DNA of 64,000 nucleotides. Source: Streptomyces sp. GKU 895 (GTDB lineage: Bacteria > Actinomycetota > Actinomycetes > Streptomycetales > Streptomycetaceae). Within the stretch, counting starts at the first letter, position 1; each line of letters starts with the position of its first letter. A model generated the notes under the pieces. That model searched no databases. It saw only the letters and a program-made list of their open reading frames with translations, and was not told the DNA's origin. Shown piece after piece: positions 1-13,311 of the stretch. A program made the translations under genes and the position numbers. Location of the stretch: assembly GCA_002027195.1 (NCBI GenBank), contig MWJO01000002.1, positions 121,023 to 185,022 on the forward strand, given 5' to 3'.

Positions 1-1065
1 CCACGCCTCGTCCTGCCACTCGTGGTGCGAGGCGTGCACGATCGACGAGGTGGCCGGCGGGACCTCGGTGCGGCGGGCCAGCGGGTCGGCGCGCAGCGTC
101 TTCGAACCGTCCGGGCGGGTGATCGCGAACTTGTACAGCTCGCCCTCCCCGATGCCGGGCACGAACAGCTCCCAGACACCGGAGCCGCCGAGCGAGCGCA
201 TCGGATGGCCCGTGCCGTCCCAGAAGTTGAAGGTGCCGGCCACGCTGACCCCGCGGGCGTTCGGCGCCCACACCGTGAAGCGGGTGCCGGTCACACCCTG
301 GTGGGTCATCGGCTGGGCGCCGAGCGCCGTCCACAGCTGCTCGTGCCGCCCCTCGCCGATCAGATACAGGTCCAGCTCCCCGAGGGCGGGCAGGAAGCCG
401 TACGCGTCCTCGATCTCCTGCTCCGAGCCCTCGTACGTCACGAGGAGCCGGTAGGAGGGGACCTCCGGGAGCGGGAGCAGGCCGCTGAAGAACCCGTCCC
501 CGTCGTCGTGCAGCTCGGCACGCAGGGTGCCGGTGAGGACGGTGACGGACAGCGCGTACGGCCGGAAGGCGCGGAAGGCGATGCCGCCGGGCACGGGGTG
601 GGCGCCGAGGACCGCGTGGGGGTCGTGGTGGGTGCCGGAGAGGAGACGGTCGCGGTCGTGGGCGTCGATGGCGGGGGAGACGGGCGTCCCGGGCAGGGGA
701 GCGGGCTCCTGGGCAGGCTGCGGGGTGAGGGTCTTCTTGGCCTTTGTGACGGCCTTCTTCACGGCTGCCTTCTTCACGGCCGCCTTCTTGGCGACCGCCT
801 TCTTGGCCGTCGCTTCCTTCGCGGTCGCCTTCGTCACCGCAGCCTTCTTCGCCGCCGCCTTCTTGACGACTGCTTCCTCCACAGCTGCCTTCTTGACCGC
901 CGCCTTCTTGACCGCCGCCTTCTTGACGGCTGCCTCCTTCACGACCGTCTTCTTCGCCGTCGCCTTCTTCACGGCCGCCTTCTCGGGTGTCGCTTTCTTC
1001 GCTGCTGCCTTCTTCGCTGTCGCTTTCTTCTTCGGGTCCGATCCGCTGGGCGTGGGCGGAGTCAC
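1..1065 (-). CDS. glgB: 1,4-alpha-glucan branching enzyme, N-terminal part (runs off the left edge)
   Basis: Branching enzyme that introduces alpha-1,6 links into the glucan made by GlgE. Only the first 355 codons are present; the catalytic GH13 barrel lies beyond the window. Start is GTG at 1065, with AGGAGG seven bases upstream. Residues 12-111 are a Lys/Ala-rich tail. After it come N-terminal branching-enzyme sequences ([10 protein letters not shown], then [19 protein letters not shown], typical of the CBM48-type domain). It is the last visible gene of the glgE-treS-mak-glgB operon, 27 bases after mak. The sequence supports GlgB clearly; the role of the Lys/Ala tail is unknown. Confidence 0.93.
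   Translation of the reverse strand, partial: MTPPTPSGSDPKKKATAKKAAAKKATPEKAAVKKATAKKTVVKEAAVKKAAVKKAAVKKAAVEEAVVKKAAAKKAAVTKATAKEATAKKAVAKKAAVKKAAVKKAVTKAKKTLTPQPAQEPAPLPGTPVSPAIDAHDRDRLLSGTHHDPHAVLGAHPVPGGIAFRAFRPYALSVTVLTGTLRAELHDDGDGFFSGLLPLPEVPSYRLLVTYEGSEQEIEDAYGFLPALGELDLYLIGEGRHEQLWTALGAQPMTHQGVTGTRFTVWAPNARGVSVAGTFNFWDGTGHPMRSLGGSGVWELFVPGIGEGELYKFAITRPDGSKTLRADPLARRTEVPPATSSIVHASHHEWQDEAW
733..1032 (-). repeat. Coding repeat: Lys/Ala-rich pentads at the GlgB N-terminus
   Basis: About twenty imperfect pentads of the [10 protein letters not shown] type fill residues 12-111 of GlgB, encoded by a 15-base degenerate period. The composition resembles the lysine-rich tails of histone H1-like and HupB/HupS proteins, not any known part of branching enzymes. 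A few Glu residues (EKA, KEA, EEA) break the basic charge. I infer a flexible polycationic tail. Confidence 0.85.
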
Positions 1066-1092
1066 GGGGGAGCCTCCTCGGCGAACGTGAAG

Positions 1093-2463
1093 TCAGAACA
1101 GGTCGGATGTGGCGTACCGCTCGATCGCCGCCATCGGCACCGGCAGCCAGTCCGGACGGTGCCTGGCCTCGTAGACGACCTCGTAGATCGCCTTGTCCGT
1201 CTCGTACGCGCGCAGCAGCACCGGGTCGGTGCGCGGGTCCGAGCCGCTGACCTCGGCGTATCCGGAGCAGTACGCGGCCCGGCAGGCGTGCGCCCAGCCC
1301 GGCGCCGGAGGGTCGGCCGAGAACGCGGCATAGTCGAACGAGCGGAGCATCCCGGCGACGTCCCGGGCCGGCGGCTGCGGCATCCGCCGCTCGGCCAGCG
1401 GCTTCGACGGCTCGCCCTCGAAGTCGATCAGCGACCACTGCCCGGCGGGCGAGCGCAGGCACTGGCCCAGATGCAGATCGCCGTGGATGCGCTGCGCGGT
1501 CCAGGTACGGCCCTCCGCGGCCAGGTCGGCCAGCGCGGTGAACGCGGAGCGCAGCCCGGGCGCGTGCGGCGTGAGCGCGGGCACCGCCTGGACGGCCGCG
1601 TCGAGACGCTCGACCATGCCGTCGACCAGCAGCCGCAGCTGTGCGGCGCCGAGTGTCACCGAGGGCAGTGCGTGGGCCAGCGCGGTGTGCACCTCGGCGG
1701 TGGCCCGCCCGAGCGCCCGCGCCTCCGCGCTGAAGTCCTCACCCTTGGCCAGCTCGCGCAGCGCCAGCTCCCAGCCGTCCGCCGCGCCCTGCACGAAGGG
1801 TTGCAGCACCCCGAGGACGTACGTCTCCCCGTCCAGTTCGGCGTTCAGCCACGCCGTCGGCGCGGGCACCCGGGGGCAGCCCTCGCGGGCCAGCGCCAGG
1901 GGCAGCTCCAGGTCGGGGTTGATGCCGGGCACGATCCGGCGGAGCAGTTTCAGGATGAACGTATCTCCGTAGACGACGGAGGTGTTGGACTGCTCGGCGG
2001 TCATCACGCGCGGCACCAGACCGGGCCGGATGTCCTGCCCGGGGTCCCGTTCGAAGCGGAGTCCGCCGATGCGGGCCTGCGAGCGCAGTGCCTCCAGGAG
2101 GACCTCGGCGGCCTTCGGGTCGTGCAGGGCCTCGTACACCGTCCGTCCGGCGAGCGGGCCCTCCTCCACATGTCCGATCAGCGCGGGCGCCAGATGGGGT
2201 GGCAGCGCCTCGCGCACGCCTATGAGGAGCTGGTAGCAGTCCCAGGGGGCGGCCGGCTGATGGGCCTGGACGAGCAGGTGGTAGAGGCCCAGCCTGCGGT
2301 CGGCCGGCAGCAGCTCGGTGGCCGCGACCAGCGTGAATCCGGTGACCGGGCGGCCCTTGCCGGCGAACCAGCGCTGCCGTGGCAGCCATTCCCGCAGGAG
2401 TGGATCAAGTGACGCAAGCAGGCCCGGGCTTGTCGTGGCAGTACGGGTGACGGCTTCCGGCAT
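1093..2463 (-). CDS. mak: Maltokinase (Pep2/Mak)
   Basis: ATP-dependent kinase that phosphorylates maltose to alpha-maltose-1-phosphate, the substrate of GlgE. The 456-residue protein has the actinobacterial N-terminal cap ([19 protein letters not shown]) and, in the kinase-like C-lobe, the catalytic HGDLHLGQ at about 327-334 and the metal-binding IDFEGEP at about 346-352. Length is normal for the family. It lies between treS (95 bases upstream) and glgB (27 bases downstream), the standard Streptomyces GlgE-pathway order. Start is ATG at 2463. Confidence 0.96.
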   Translation of the reverse strand: MPEAVTRTATTSPGLLASLDPLLREWLPRQRWFAGKGRPVTGFTLVAATELLPADRRLGLYHLLVQAHQPAAPWDCYQLLIGVREALPPHLAPALIGHVEEGPLAGRTVYEALHDPKAAEVLLEALRSQARIGGLRFERDPGQDIRPGLVPRVMTAEQSNTSVVYGDTFILKLLRRIVPGINPDLELPLALAREGCPRVPAPTAWLNAELDGETYVLGVLQPFVQGAADGWELALRELAKGEDFSAEARALGRATAEVHTALAHALPSVTLGAAQLRLLVDGMVERLDAAVQAVPALTPHAPGLRSAFTALADLAAEGRTWTAQRIHGDLHLGQCLRSPAGQWSLIDFEGEPSKPLAERRMPQPPARDVAGMLRSFDYAAFSADPPAPGWAHACRAAYCSGYAEVSGSDPRTDPVLLRAYETDKAIYEVVYEARHRPDWLPVPMAAIERYATSDLF

Positions 2464-2558
2464 GGCGTCGCGTCCTTTCCCCGGGTGGGCGGGGTGTTAC
2501 TGATGCGTGCCCAGGGCGGGGCGGGAGAAACAGGGAATCAGCCGCCCCGCCGGGACTC

Positions 2559-6325
<3,767 letters not shown>

Positions 6326-6439
6326 GACCGCTCCTGTCCGCGTCAACTGGGGGTGGGCGGATGGCTGTGGGGAGGTGGGTCCTGCGTGGTGTTCTCGTGT
6401 GTTCCCATGATGTGGCTGGGGGTGTACCGGTGGAGCCTT

Positions 6440-6458
6440 CCCACCCTATTCGGGTGGG
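6440..6458 (-). promoter_or_regulatory. Hairpin in the glgE upstream region
   Basis: A perfect 7-bp inverted repeat (CCCACCC / GGGTGGG, 5-base loop) about 115 bases before the glgE start. An AT-richer stretch with GTTAAC lies just upstream at about 6474-6479 and is a plausible promoter location. The hairpin may belong to the 5' leader or be an operator; the sequence alone does not decide. Confidence 0.35.
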
Positions 6459-6504
6459 CAATCCGGCACTTTGTTAACTACTCACGCGTATGTCTGCACA
6501 CAAG

Positions 6505-6535
6505 ACCGGCCCCGTCCGCATCGGACGGGACCGGT
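6505..6535 (-). terminator. Terminator hairpin after the S8 protease gene
   Basis: Fourteen-base arms (6505-6518 and 6522-6535, one G-U pair, loop CAT) lie 16 bases beyond the protease stop. There is no U-tract, which is usual for Streptomyces hairpin terminators. Confidence 0.7.
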
Positions 6536-6550
6536 GTCCGCATACCGTGC

Positions 6551-7754
6551 CTAGGAGCCCGGCACCTGCAGGAGTTTGTCCGGCGAGCCCGGCCCGCGTG
6601 CGGAGATTTTGCCGGACGCCGCCAGCGTGACCAGCGCCTTCGCCACTTGTGCGGGCGTGGCCCCCGGATGGTCGGCGAGATAGAGCGCGGCCGTGCCCGC
6701 GGCGTGCGGGGACGCCATCGACGTACCCGAGTAGGTGGCCTTGGCGCTGTCGCCCTTGTTCGAGGTTGACGTGATCGAGACCCCCGGGGCGAACAGATCC
6801 AGGGCGGAGCCGTAGTTGGAGAAGCTCGCCCGGGTGTCGGTGGTGCCGGTCGCGCCGACCGTGATCGCCTGCTTCACGTCCGCGGGGGAGTAGAGGCCGG
6901 CGGGGAGCCCGTCGTTGCCTGCCGCGACGGTGTAGGTGACGCCGGACTTGATCGAGTTCTGGACGGCGGCGTCGAGTTGGGCGTTGTGGTAGCCGCCGAG
7001 GCTGAGATTGGCGACGGCGGGCTTCCTGGCGTGCCGGGTGACCCAGTCGATGCCCGCGATGACCTGGGCCGTCGTACCGGAGCCCGCATTGTCGAGAACC
7101 CGGACGGCGATGACCTCGGCCTGCTTGGCGACGCCGTACCTGGTGCCCGCGACGGTGCCGGCGACATGGGTGCCGTGGCCGTTGCCGTCACCGGCGTACC
7201 TGTCGTTTCCGACGAAGTCCCAGCCGTAGGAGGCCCGTCCGCCGAAGTCCTTGTGCGAGATGCGGATGCCGGTGTCGATGACGTACACCGTGACCCCGGC
7301 GCCCGCGGAATCCGGCCAGGTGTAGTTCTTGTCCAGCGGGAGACCCGGCTGGTCGACACGGTCGATGCCCCAGGACGGCGGATTGCGCTGGGTGCGGTCG
7401 AGCGTGACCCGGGTGTCCTGCACGACCGAGGCGACCCGGGAGTCCGCCGCGAGAAGCCTCGCCTGTCTCTCATCGGCCTTGATCGCATAGCCGTTGAGGA
7501 CCGTGCCGTAGGTGTGGCTGATTTTCGCCCCGTATTTCTCGGCGAGGCTCTTACCCGCCGACGACGGGGCCGTCGTTCCCCCCCTTGAGCGTCACCACGT
7601 AGCTTCCGCCGACGGAGCCGGGGGCTCCGGCGCCGAGTATCCGCCCCTCCGGTGCGGCGTGCGCGGGCAGGGTGCTGGCCGAAAGCGCGGCGGCACAGGT
7701 CACCGCGGCCAAGCACCCCGCCCGGCGCAGACGCCGGGTTCGCGTCCGTGCCAT
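6551..7754 (-). CDS. Secreted subtilisin-like serine protease (S8) with I9 propeptide, frameshifted
   Basis: Extracellular serine protease. A signal peptide ([18 protein letters not shown] onward, cleavage near AHA) is followed by an inhibitor-I9-type propeptide ([10 protein letters not shown], then the [17 protein letters not shown] region). The peptidase S8 domain carries Asp in VIDTGI, His in GHGTHVAGT and Ser in [11 protein letters not shown]. The frame breaks at a run of seven G (minus strand, 7578-7584): six G would restore [20 protein letters not shown]. The start ATG 7754 has GAGGAGGGG upstream. The mature domain is intact, so I favour a sequencing indel over decay. It is divergent from glgP. 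Confidence 0.85.
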
Positions 7755-8109
7755 GGTGTGAGTTCCCCTCCTCGACTCGGCGTACGGCGGTCCTGACGCG
7801 CCCGGGAGTCGGCCGGAAGCGCTGCGGGCCGGCCGGTGTCGTCCGGGTCTGGCCCTGTGTGACCGATACGCCAGGTGCAGCCTCTCGTGGGGTGTGAAGT
7901 CACCACAAGGAGGCCTATGGGGGCGGAATCAGCCATACCGGCCATGAGGGGTGCGTGAAGGTTGCGGCGGTTTCCGGTCTGATTCCGATCCGTATGGCTT
8001 CCACGGCACCGTGGTTATGGCGGCCCCTCCACGGATACCGTCGTTGTCGACGACGGGACGCACAACGCGGTGCGTCCGCTTCCGCACGCCTGACGAGGTG
8101 GCAGTGCCC
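7755..8109. promoter_or_regulatory. Divergent intergenic region with a three-hairpin glgP leader
   Basis: No gene is seen between the protease and glgP. The glgP side holds three closely spaced perfect inverted repeats: CCACGG-CA-CCGTGG at 8001-8014; CCGTCGT/ACGACGG at 8038-8056; GGACGCAC/GTGCGTCC at 8056-8077. They end about 20 bases before the Shine-Dalgarno-like GAGGTGG at 8096. The series looks like a structured 5' leader or a set of operators. The protease side has its GAGGAGGGG ribosome site and no clear promoter. Confidence 0.5.
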
Positions 8110-10729
8110 ATGAAGGCTATCCGTCGCTTCACCGTCCGACCCGTACTCCCCGATCCCCTCCGCCCGTTGAGCGACCTGGCACGCAACCTGCGCTGGTCCT
8201 GGCATGCGGAGACCCGCGACCTCTTCCAGTCGGTGGACCCCGAGCGGTGGGCCGCCTCGGGCGGCGACCCCGTACGCCTCCTGGGCAGCGTGCCGCCCGG
8301 GCGTCTTTCGGAGCTCGCGGAGGACCGCCGCTTCCTGCGCCGATTGCAGTCGGTCGCCGACGATCTCCACGACTATGTCTCCGGCGAGCGCTGGTACCAG
8401 ATCCAGCCCGGCGAACTCCCGTCCGCCGTCGCCTACTTCTCGCCCGAGTTCGGCATCACGGCCGCGCTTCCGCAGTACTCCGGCGCCTCGGCATCCTGGC
8501 CGGCGACCATCTGAAGGCGGCCAGCGACCTGGGTGTGCCGCTGATCGGGGTCGGCCTGCTGTACCGCCACGGCTACTTCCGCCAGTCCTTGTCCAGGGAC
8601 GGCTGGCAACAGGAGCACTACCCCGTCCTGGATCCCAACGAGCTGCCGGTGGCGCTGCTGAGGGAGGAGGACGGCACCCCGGCGCAGGTGTCGCTCGCCC
8701 TGCCCGGTGGCAAGCAGCTGCACGCCCGTATCTGGCTGGCGCAGGTCGGCCGCGTCCCGCTGCTGATGCTCGACTCGGACGTCGAGGAGAACGACCTCGG
8801 CGAACGGGGCGTGACGGACCGACTCTACGGCGGCGGCAGTGAACACCGCCTGTTGCAGGAGATGTTGCTGGGCATCGGCGGGGTGCGGGCGGTACGCACG
8901 TACTGCCGGCTGACGGGACATGCCGCGCCCGAGGTCTTCCACACCAACGAGGGCCACGCTGGTTTCCTGGGCCTGGAACGGATCGCCGAACTGTGCGCCG
9001 GGGAAGGCCTGGACTTCGACGCGGCCCTCGAATCGGTCCGCGCCGGAACGGTGTTCACCACCCACACCCCGGTCCCCGCCGGCATCGACCGCTTCGACCG
9101 CGAACTGGTCGCCCACCACTTCGGCCCCGACGCCGAGTTGCCGGGCATCGACGTCGAGCACATCCTGCGCCTGGGCATGGAGACGTACCCGGGAGGCGAA
9201 CCGAACCTCTTCAACATGGCGGTGATGGGCCTGCGGCTGGGCCAGCGGGCGAACGGCGTCTCGCTGCTGCACGGCCAGGTGAGCCGCGAGATGTTCTCGG
9301 GCCTCTGGCCCGGATTCGACCCGGAAGAGGTCCCGATCACCTCGGTCACCAACGGGGTGCACGCCCCGACCTGGGTCGCCCCCGAGGTCTTCCGCCTGGG
9401 CGCCCGGCAGATCGGCGCCCAGCGCACCGAGGACGCGCTGACGGTCGGCGGCTCCGACCGCTGGGACGCGGTGGGCGAGATCCCGGACCAGGACATCTGG
9501 GAGCTGCGGCGCAACCTGCGCGAGCAGCTGGTGGTGGAGGTACGGCAGCGGCTGCGCGCGTCCTGGCGGCAACGGGGCGCGGGCAGCGCCGAGTTGGGCT
9601 GGATCGACGGCGTGCTCGACCCCGACGTCCTGACCATCGGGTTCGCGCGCAGGGTCCCGTCGTACAAGCGCCTGACGCTGATGCTGCGCGACCGGGACCG
9701 GCTGATGGACCTGCTGCTGCACCCCGAGCGTCCGATCCAGATCGTGGTGGCGGGCAAGGCGCACCCGGCGGACGACGGAGGAAAGCGCCTGGTCCAGGAG
9801 CTTGTGCGGTTCGCGGACGACCCGCGGGTGCGCCACCGGATCGTCTTCCTCCCGGACTACGGCATGGCCATGGCGCAGAAGCTCTACCCGGGCTGCGACA
9901 TCTGGCTGAACAACCCCCTGAGGCCGTTGGAGGCCTGTGGCACCTCGGGCATGAAGGCGGCGCTGAACGGCTGTCTGAACCTCTCCGTCCTGGACGCTGG
10001 TGGGACGAATGGTTCCAGCCGGACTTCGGCTGGGCGATCCCGACGGCGGACGGCACGGGCACGGACCCGGACCACCGGGACGACATAGAGGCGGCGGCGC
10101 TCTACGACCTCCTGGAACAGCGGGTGACCCCCCGCTTCTACGAACGCGGCCAGGGCGGTCTGCCCGACCGCTGGATCGAGATGGTCCGCCAGACGCTGAC
10201 GCTGCTGGGCCCGAAGGTGCTGGCCGGCCGGATGGTCCGCGAGTACGTGGAGCGTCTCTACACCCCCGCCGCGCACGCGCATCGCGCGATGGAGCCGCAG
10301 GTGGCACGGGAGCTGGCGGGCTGGAAGGCGCGGGTGCGTTCCGCGTGGCCGAGCGTGACGGTCGACCATGTGGAGACGTCCGTGACGACCGCGACCGCGG
10401 AGCTCGGGACGACGCTGGGGCTGCGGGTCCGGGTCGGCCTCGGCGATCTGAGCCCCGAGGACGTCGACGTGCAGGCCCTGTCGGGCCGGGTCGACGAGGA
10501 GGACAGGATCACGGACGCGCTGACGCTCCCCTTGAAGCCGGTGGGCGGCCCGGACGCGGAGGGGCGGTGGGTCTACGAGGGCCCCCTGTCGCTCGACCGG
10601 ACGGGCCCCTTCGGCTACACGGTCCGCATCCTCCCGGCGCACCGGCTCCTGGCCTCCGGGGCCGAGTTGGGGCTGGTGGCGGTGCCTTCGGAGGAGGCGG
10701 TGGAGGCCGCGGGGGTGCTGATGCGGTGA
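8110..10729 (+). CDS. glgP: Glycogen/alpha-glucan phosphorylase, two apparent frameshifts
   Basis: PLP enzyme that releases glucose-1-phosphate from alpha-1,4-glucans. It begins MKAIRRFTVRPVLP, and the PLP-lysine region CGTSGMKAALNG is present. The reading frame shifts near 8485 (PQYSGG...GILAGDHLKAA needs one extra G) and again near 9996 (LSVLDGWWDEWFQPDFGWA needs one extra G). Corrected, it is one full-length protein of about 870 residues ending at TGA 10729. Both defects are single missing G in GGC contexts, so base-calling error is likely. A GTG two codons upstream (8104) is an alternative start. It stands divergent to the GlgE operon and supplies glucan breakdown opposite to GlgE synthesis. 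Confidence 0.9.
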
Positions 10730-10751
10730 CGGACGGAGGGCTGGGCCGGGC

Positions 10752-11278
10752 TCAGTCCTCCTCCCCGCCGGACAGCCGGCGCAGGACCACGCCGCAGCGG
10801 CGGGCGTAGGCGTGCTGCAGCCCGCGGGTCGCGGGGCCGCCCGCCCGGGCGTACCACTTCGCCGCCCGGCTGAACGCCGACACCGTCAGCCACACCGTGC
10901 CGTCGCCGGTGCGGTCGACCACGAAGGACTCCTCGCCGCACTCCGGGTGGCCGGAAAGGGTGCCGTACGCCCAGCCCGCGCGGCGGTGTTCCTCGACCGT
11001 CCACACTATCCGGCAGGGCGCCTTGATCATGCCGGCCAGGGTGACCGTGACATCGACCTCGGGGGCGCCCGGTCGGCCGTCGCGTCGATGCCCACGCCCA
11101 TCGCGCGGTGCATCTCCCAGGTCAGGACCGCTTCGGAGGCGCGGCGGAAGACCGGTTCGCCCTCGCCGATGCGGGTGCGCACATGCAGGGGGTGGAAGTC
11201 CGGTGGGCAGAAGCCCGGCTTGCGGGTCGCTCCCACGTCGGCGTAGGTGAAGGGGTTCGGGGGCTCTATCGGCGGCAT
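10752..11278 (-). CDS. DUF1990 family protein, frameshifted
   Basis: Conserved actinobacterial protein of unknown function (DUF1990 type: FTYADVGATR near the N-terminus, HPECGEESFVVDRTGDGTVW and FSRAAKWYARAGGP in the C-terminal half). About 175 residues when corrected. Start ATG 11278 (MPPIEPPNPFTYADVG). The frame breaks near 11066-11072 in a GCGCCCCCG stretch where one base is missing; the second half then continues to TGA at 10752. No catalytic motif is recognised. Convergent with glgP, 22 bases apart. Confidence 0.72.
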
Positions 11279-11293
11279 GGGAAACAAGGGTAG

Positions 11294-11330
11294 GGCGGCA
11301 CCCCGGAATGCCTTCGTCCCGGGTGCCGCC
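11294..11330 (-). terminator. Terminator hairpin after the first M4 protease
   Basis: Perfect 10-bp inverted repeat GGCGGCACCC (11294-11303) / GGGTGCCGCC (11321-11330) beginning 17 bases after the metalloprotease stop; no U-tract. Confidence 0.7.
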
Positions 11331-11347
11331 CGCCAAACCCCTTGGGG

Positions 11348-13015
11348 CTAGCTCACGTTCACGGCAGACCAGGCCGCCGCGACCGCCTTGTACTCCGTGC
11401 TGCTGGAGCCGTAGAGCGCGGACGCCGCGGAGAGCGTGCCCGTGCGTGCCGACTTGTAGTTGGTCGTCGACGTGAAGTACGTCGTCAGCGCCTTGTACCA
11501 GATCTGCAGCGCCTTGTCCCGGCCGATGCCGGTGACCGTGGAGCCGTTGGACGTCGGCGAGTTGTAGCTCACGCCGTTGATCGTCTTCGCGCCGCTGCCC
11601 TCCGAGAGGAGGTAGAAGAAGTGGTTCGCGACACCGGACGAGTAGTGGACGTCCAGGTTGCCGACGGAGGAGGACCAGGAGTCCGCCGAGCCGCCGTCCT
11701 TGCTGGGCTTGTCCATGTAGCGCAGCGGGGTGCCGTCGCCGTTGATGTCGATCTTCTCGCCGATGAGGTAGTCGCCCTTGTCGGACGCGTTGTTGGCGAA
11801 GAACTCCACGCCGGTGCCGAAGATGTCCGAGGTGGCCTCGTTCAGGCCGCCGGACTCGCCCGAGTAGTTCAGGCCCGCGGTGTTGGCGGTGACGCCGTGG
11901 CTCATCTCGTGGCCGGCCACGTCCAGCGAGGTCAGCGGGCTGACGTTGCCCTCGCCGTCGCCGTACGTCATGCAGAAGCAGCTGTCGTCCCAGAACGCGT
12001 TGACGTACTGGTTGCCGTAGTGCACCCGGGAGTACGCCGCGACGCCGTTGTTCTTGATGCCGCTGCGGCCGAAGGTGGTCTTGTAGAAGTCCCAGGTCTC
12101 CGCCGCGCCGTAGGCGGCGTCGACGGCCGCCGTCTGGTCGGTGGTGGAGCTGGAGGCCGTGCCGGTGCCCCAGGTGTTGTCGGCGTCCGTGAACAGCGTG
12201 CCGGCGGAGGAGCTGGTGCCGTGGGACTTGTTGTACGTCTTGTGGCCGCCGCGGGAGCCGTCGGTCAGCTGGTACGTCGAACCCGACAGGGTGGTGGTCA
12301 GGCTGACCGTGCCCGAGTACAGGCTCTTGCCGGTGCCGGTCGCGTTCTCGATGCCCTGGTACTCGAAGAGCTTCTTGCCGGTGGCGGCGTCGGTGATGAC
12401 GTGCAGCTGGTTCGGGGTGCCGTCGTCCTGGAAGCCGCCGACGATCGTCTCGTAGGCGAGGACGGGGGTGCCCGAGCCGGCCCAGATGACCTTGCGCGCG
12501 CCGTCGGCGGCGGTCTTCTCCGAGCCCGCGGCCTTGGCGGCGGTCAGCGCCTGCTTCTCGGCCTTGGCGACGGTGAGCTTGGGGGTCAGGGAGGCGACCT
12601 TGATGGACTTGGTCGTGGCCTTGGTGACGCCCTTGGTCGCACCGGACTTCGACTCGTGGACGACCAGGTCGCCGCCGAGGACGGGCAGACCGGCGTAGGT
12701 GCGCTCGTAGCGGGTGTGCACCGTGCCGTCGGCGTCCTTGACGACGTCCTTGACGACCAGCTTCTCCTTGGCGCCGAGGCCTATCTTCTGGGCGGTGTCG
12801 GCGGCGTCGGCCTGCTGCTGCTTGATGAGCGTGGTGCGCGCCGCCGGGGTGAGCTGGAGGGGCGCGCCGGCGAGGCCGGCCTTGCCGCTGGTCTCCGCCG
12901 GGGTCTGGGCGGCGGCGGTGCCGGTGGTCAGACCGGTGGTGAGGAGAGCTCCGGCCGCGACGGCGGTGGCGATGGCCAGAGTGGTGCGCTTGTGACGCGC
13001 GTAGACGGGGGTCAC
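11348..13015 (-). CDS. Secreted neutral zinc metalloprotease, M4 (thermolysin) family
   Basis: 555-residue preproenzyme. Signal peptide to about residue 36 (hydrophobic stretch ending GTAAAQ), FTP/PepSY-type propeptide (YAGLPVLGGDLVVH, then AYETIVGGF), then the catalytic domain with His369-Glu370-x-x-His373 (HEMSH), third ligand Glu393 (LNEATSDIFG) and the transition-state His in NLDVHYSSGVANHFF. Cys pair in DDSCFCMTYGDG. Paralogous to the next gene downstream in the window, but it lacks that protein's C-terminal P domain. It starts at GTG 13015. As I recall, an M4 protease occupies this place in S. coelicolor. Confidence 0.95.
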   Translation of the reverse strand: MTPVYARHKRTTLAIATAVAAGALLTTGLTTGTAAAQTPAETSGKAGLAGAPLQLTPAARTTLIKQQQADAADTAQKIGLGAKEKLVVKDVVKDADGTVHTRYERTYAGLPVLGGDLVVHESKSGATKGVTKATTKSIKVASLTPKLTVAKAEKQALTAAKAAGSEKTAADGARKVIWAGSGTPVLAYETIVGGFQDDGTPNQLHVITDAATGKKLFEYQGIENATGTGKSLYSGTVSLTTTLSGSTYQLTDGSRGGHKTYNKSHGTSSSAGTLFTDADNTWGTGTASSSTTDQTAAVDAAYGAAETWDFYKTTFGRSGIKNNGVAAYSRVHYGNQYVNAFWDDSCFCMTYGDGEGNVSPLTSLDVAGHEMSHGVTANTAGLNYSGESGGLNEATSDIFGTGVEFFANNASDKGDYLIGEKIDINGDGTPLRYMDKPSKDGGSADSWSSSVGNLDVHYSSGVANHFFYLLSEGSGAKTINGVSYNSPTSNGSTVTGIGRDKALQIWYKALTTYFTSTTNYKSARTGTLSAASALYGSSSTEYKAVAAAWSAVNVS

Positions 13016-13242
13016 ACAAGCTCCTTCGTGGGGGAGCCCGGACTGACATCGGGGTCGTCGGCCCGGGGCGGTTGTGAGGTTGTGCGGCGGGTGTGAAGAA
13101 GCGTGGCATCAAGGCGCGTACATGTCAGGACCCTGAAGTGATGTTGGCCGAAAATCGACTATCAGGTGAATGTTGCCGCAATGTAAAGCGACTTGACCTC
13201 GGCAAAGGCCCAACAAGTCGCCGGTAAGCGGCTGGCAAAAAG
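13016..13242. other. Intergenic region upstream of the first M4 protease
   Basis: About 230 bases without a credible gene. It should hold the minus-strand promoter of the downstream M4 protease. Base composition drops (TGTAAAG, GAAAATCGACTATC) around 13145-13190, fitting a promoter, but no -35/-10 pair stands out. Confidence 0.4.
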
Positions 13243-13284
13243 AGGGCGCCGCCCCGGGGAGTCGAACCTCCGGGGCGGCGCCCT
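13243..13284 (-). terminator. Strong terminator hairpin after the second M4 protease
   Basis: Perfect 15-bp stem, AGGGCGCCGCCCCGG (13243-13257) / CCGGGGCGGCGCCCT (13270-13284), with a 12-base loop. On the minus strand it is followed by CTTTTTGCC, a short U-tract, so it could work as an intrinsic terminator about 30 bases after the stop. Confidence 0.8.
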
Positions 13285-13311
13285 GTCGTTCAGCCGTGGA
13301 GCACGGCCGGC

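Noticed and set aside
22..2412. Long plus-strand open frame opposite glgB and mak
   Set aside because: It mirrors the Lys/Ala repeat and mak codons on the other strand; its protein is Arg/Gly-rich and low complexity and matches no family.
8110..10729. glgP as a true pseudogene
   Set aside because: Both defects are single missing G in GGC contexts, the rest is well conserved, and many other core genes in the window show the same error type.
11342..13096. Long plus-strand open frame opposite the first M4 protease
   Set aside because: High-GC antisense shadow; the minus strand encodes a complete thermolysin-family protein with signal peptide and zinc motif.
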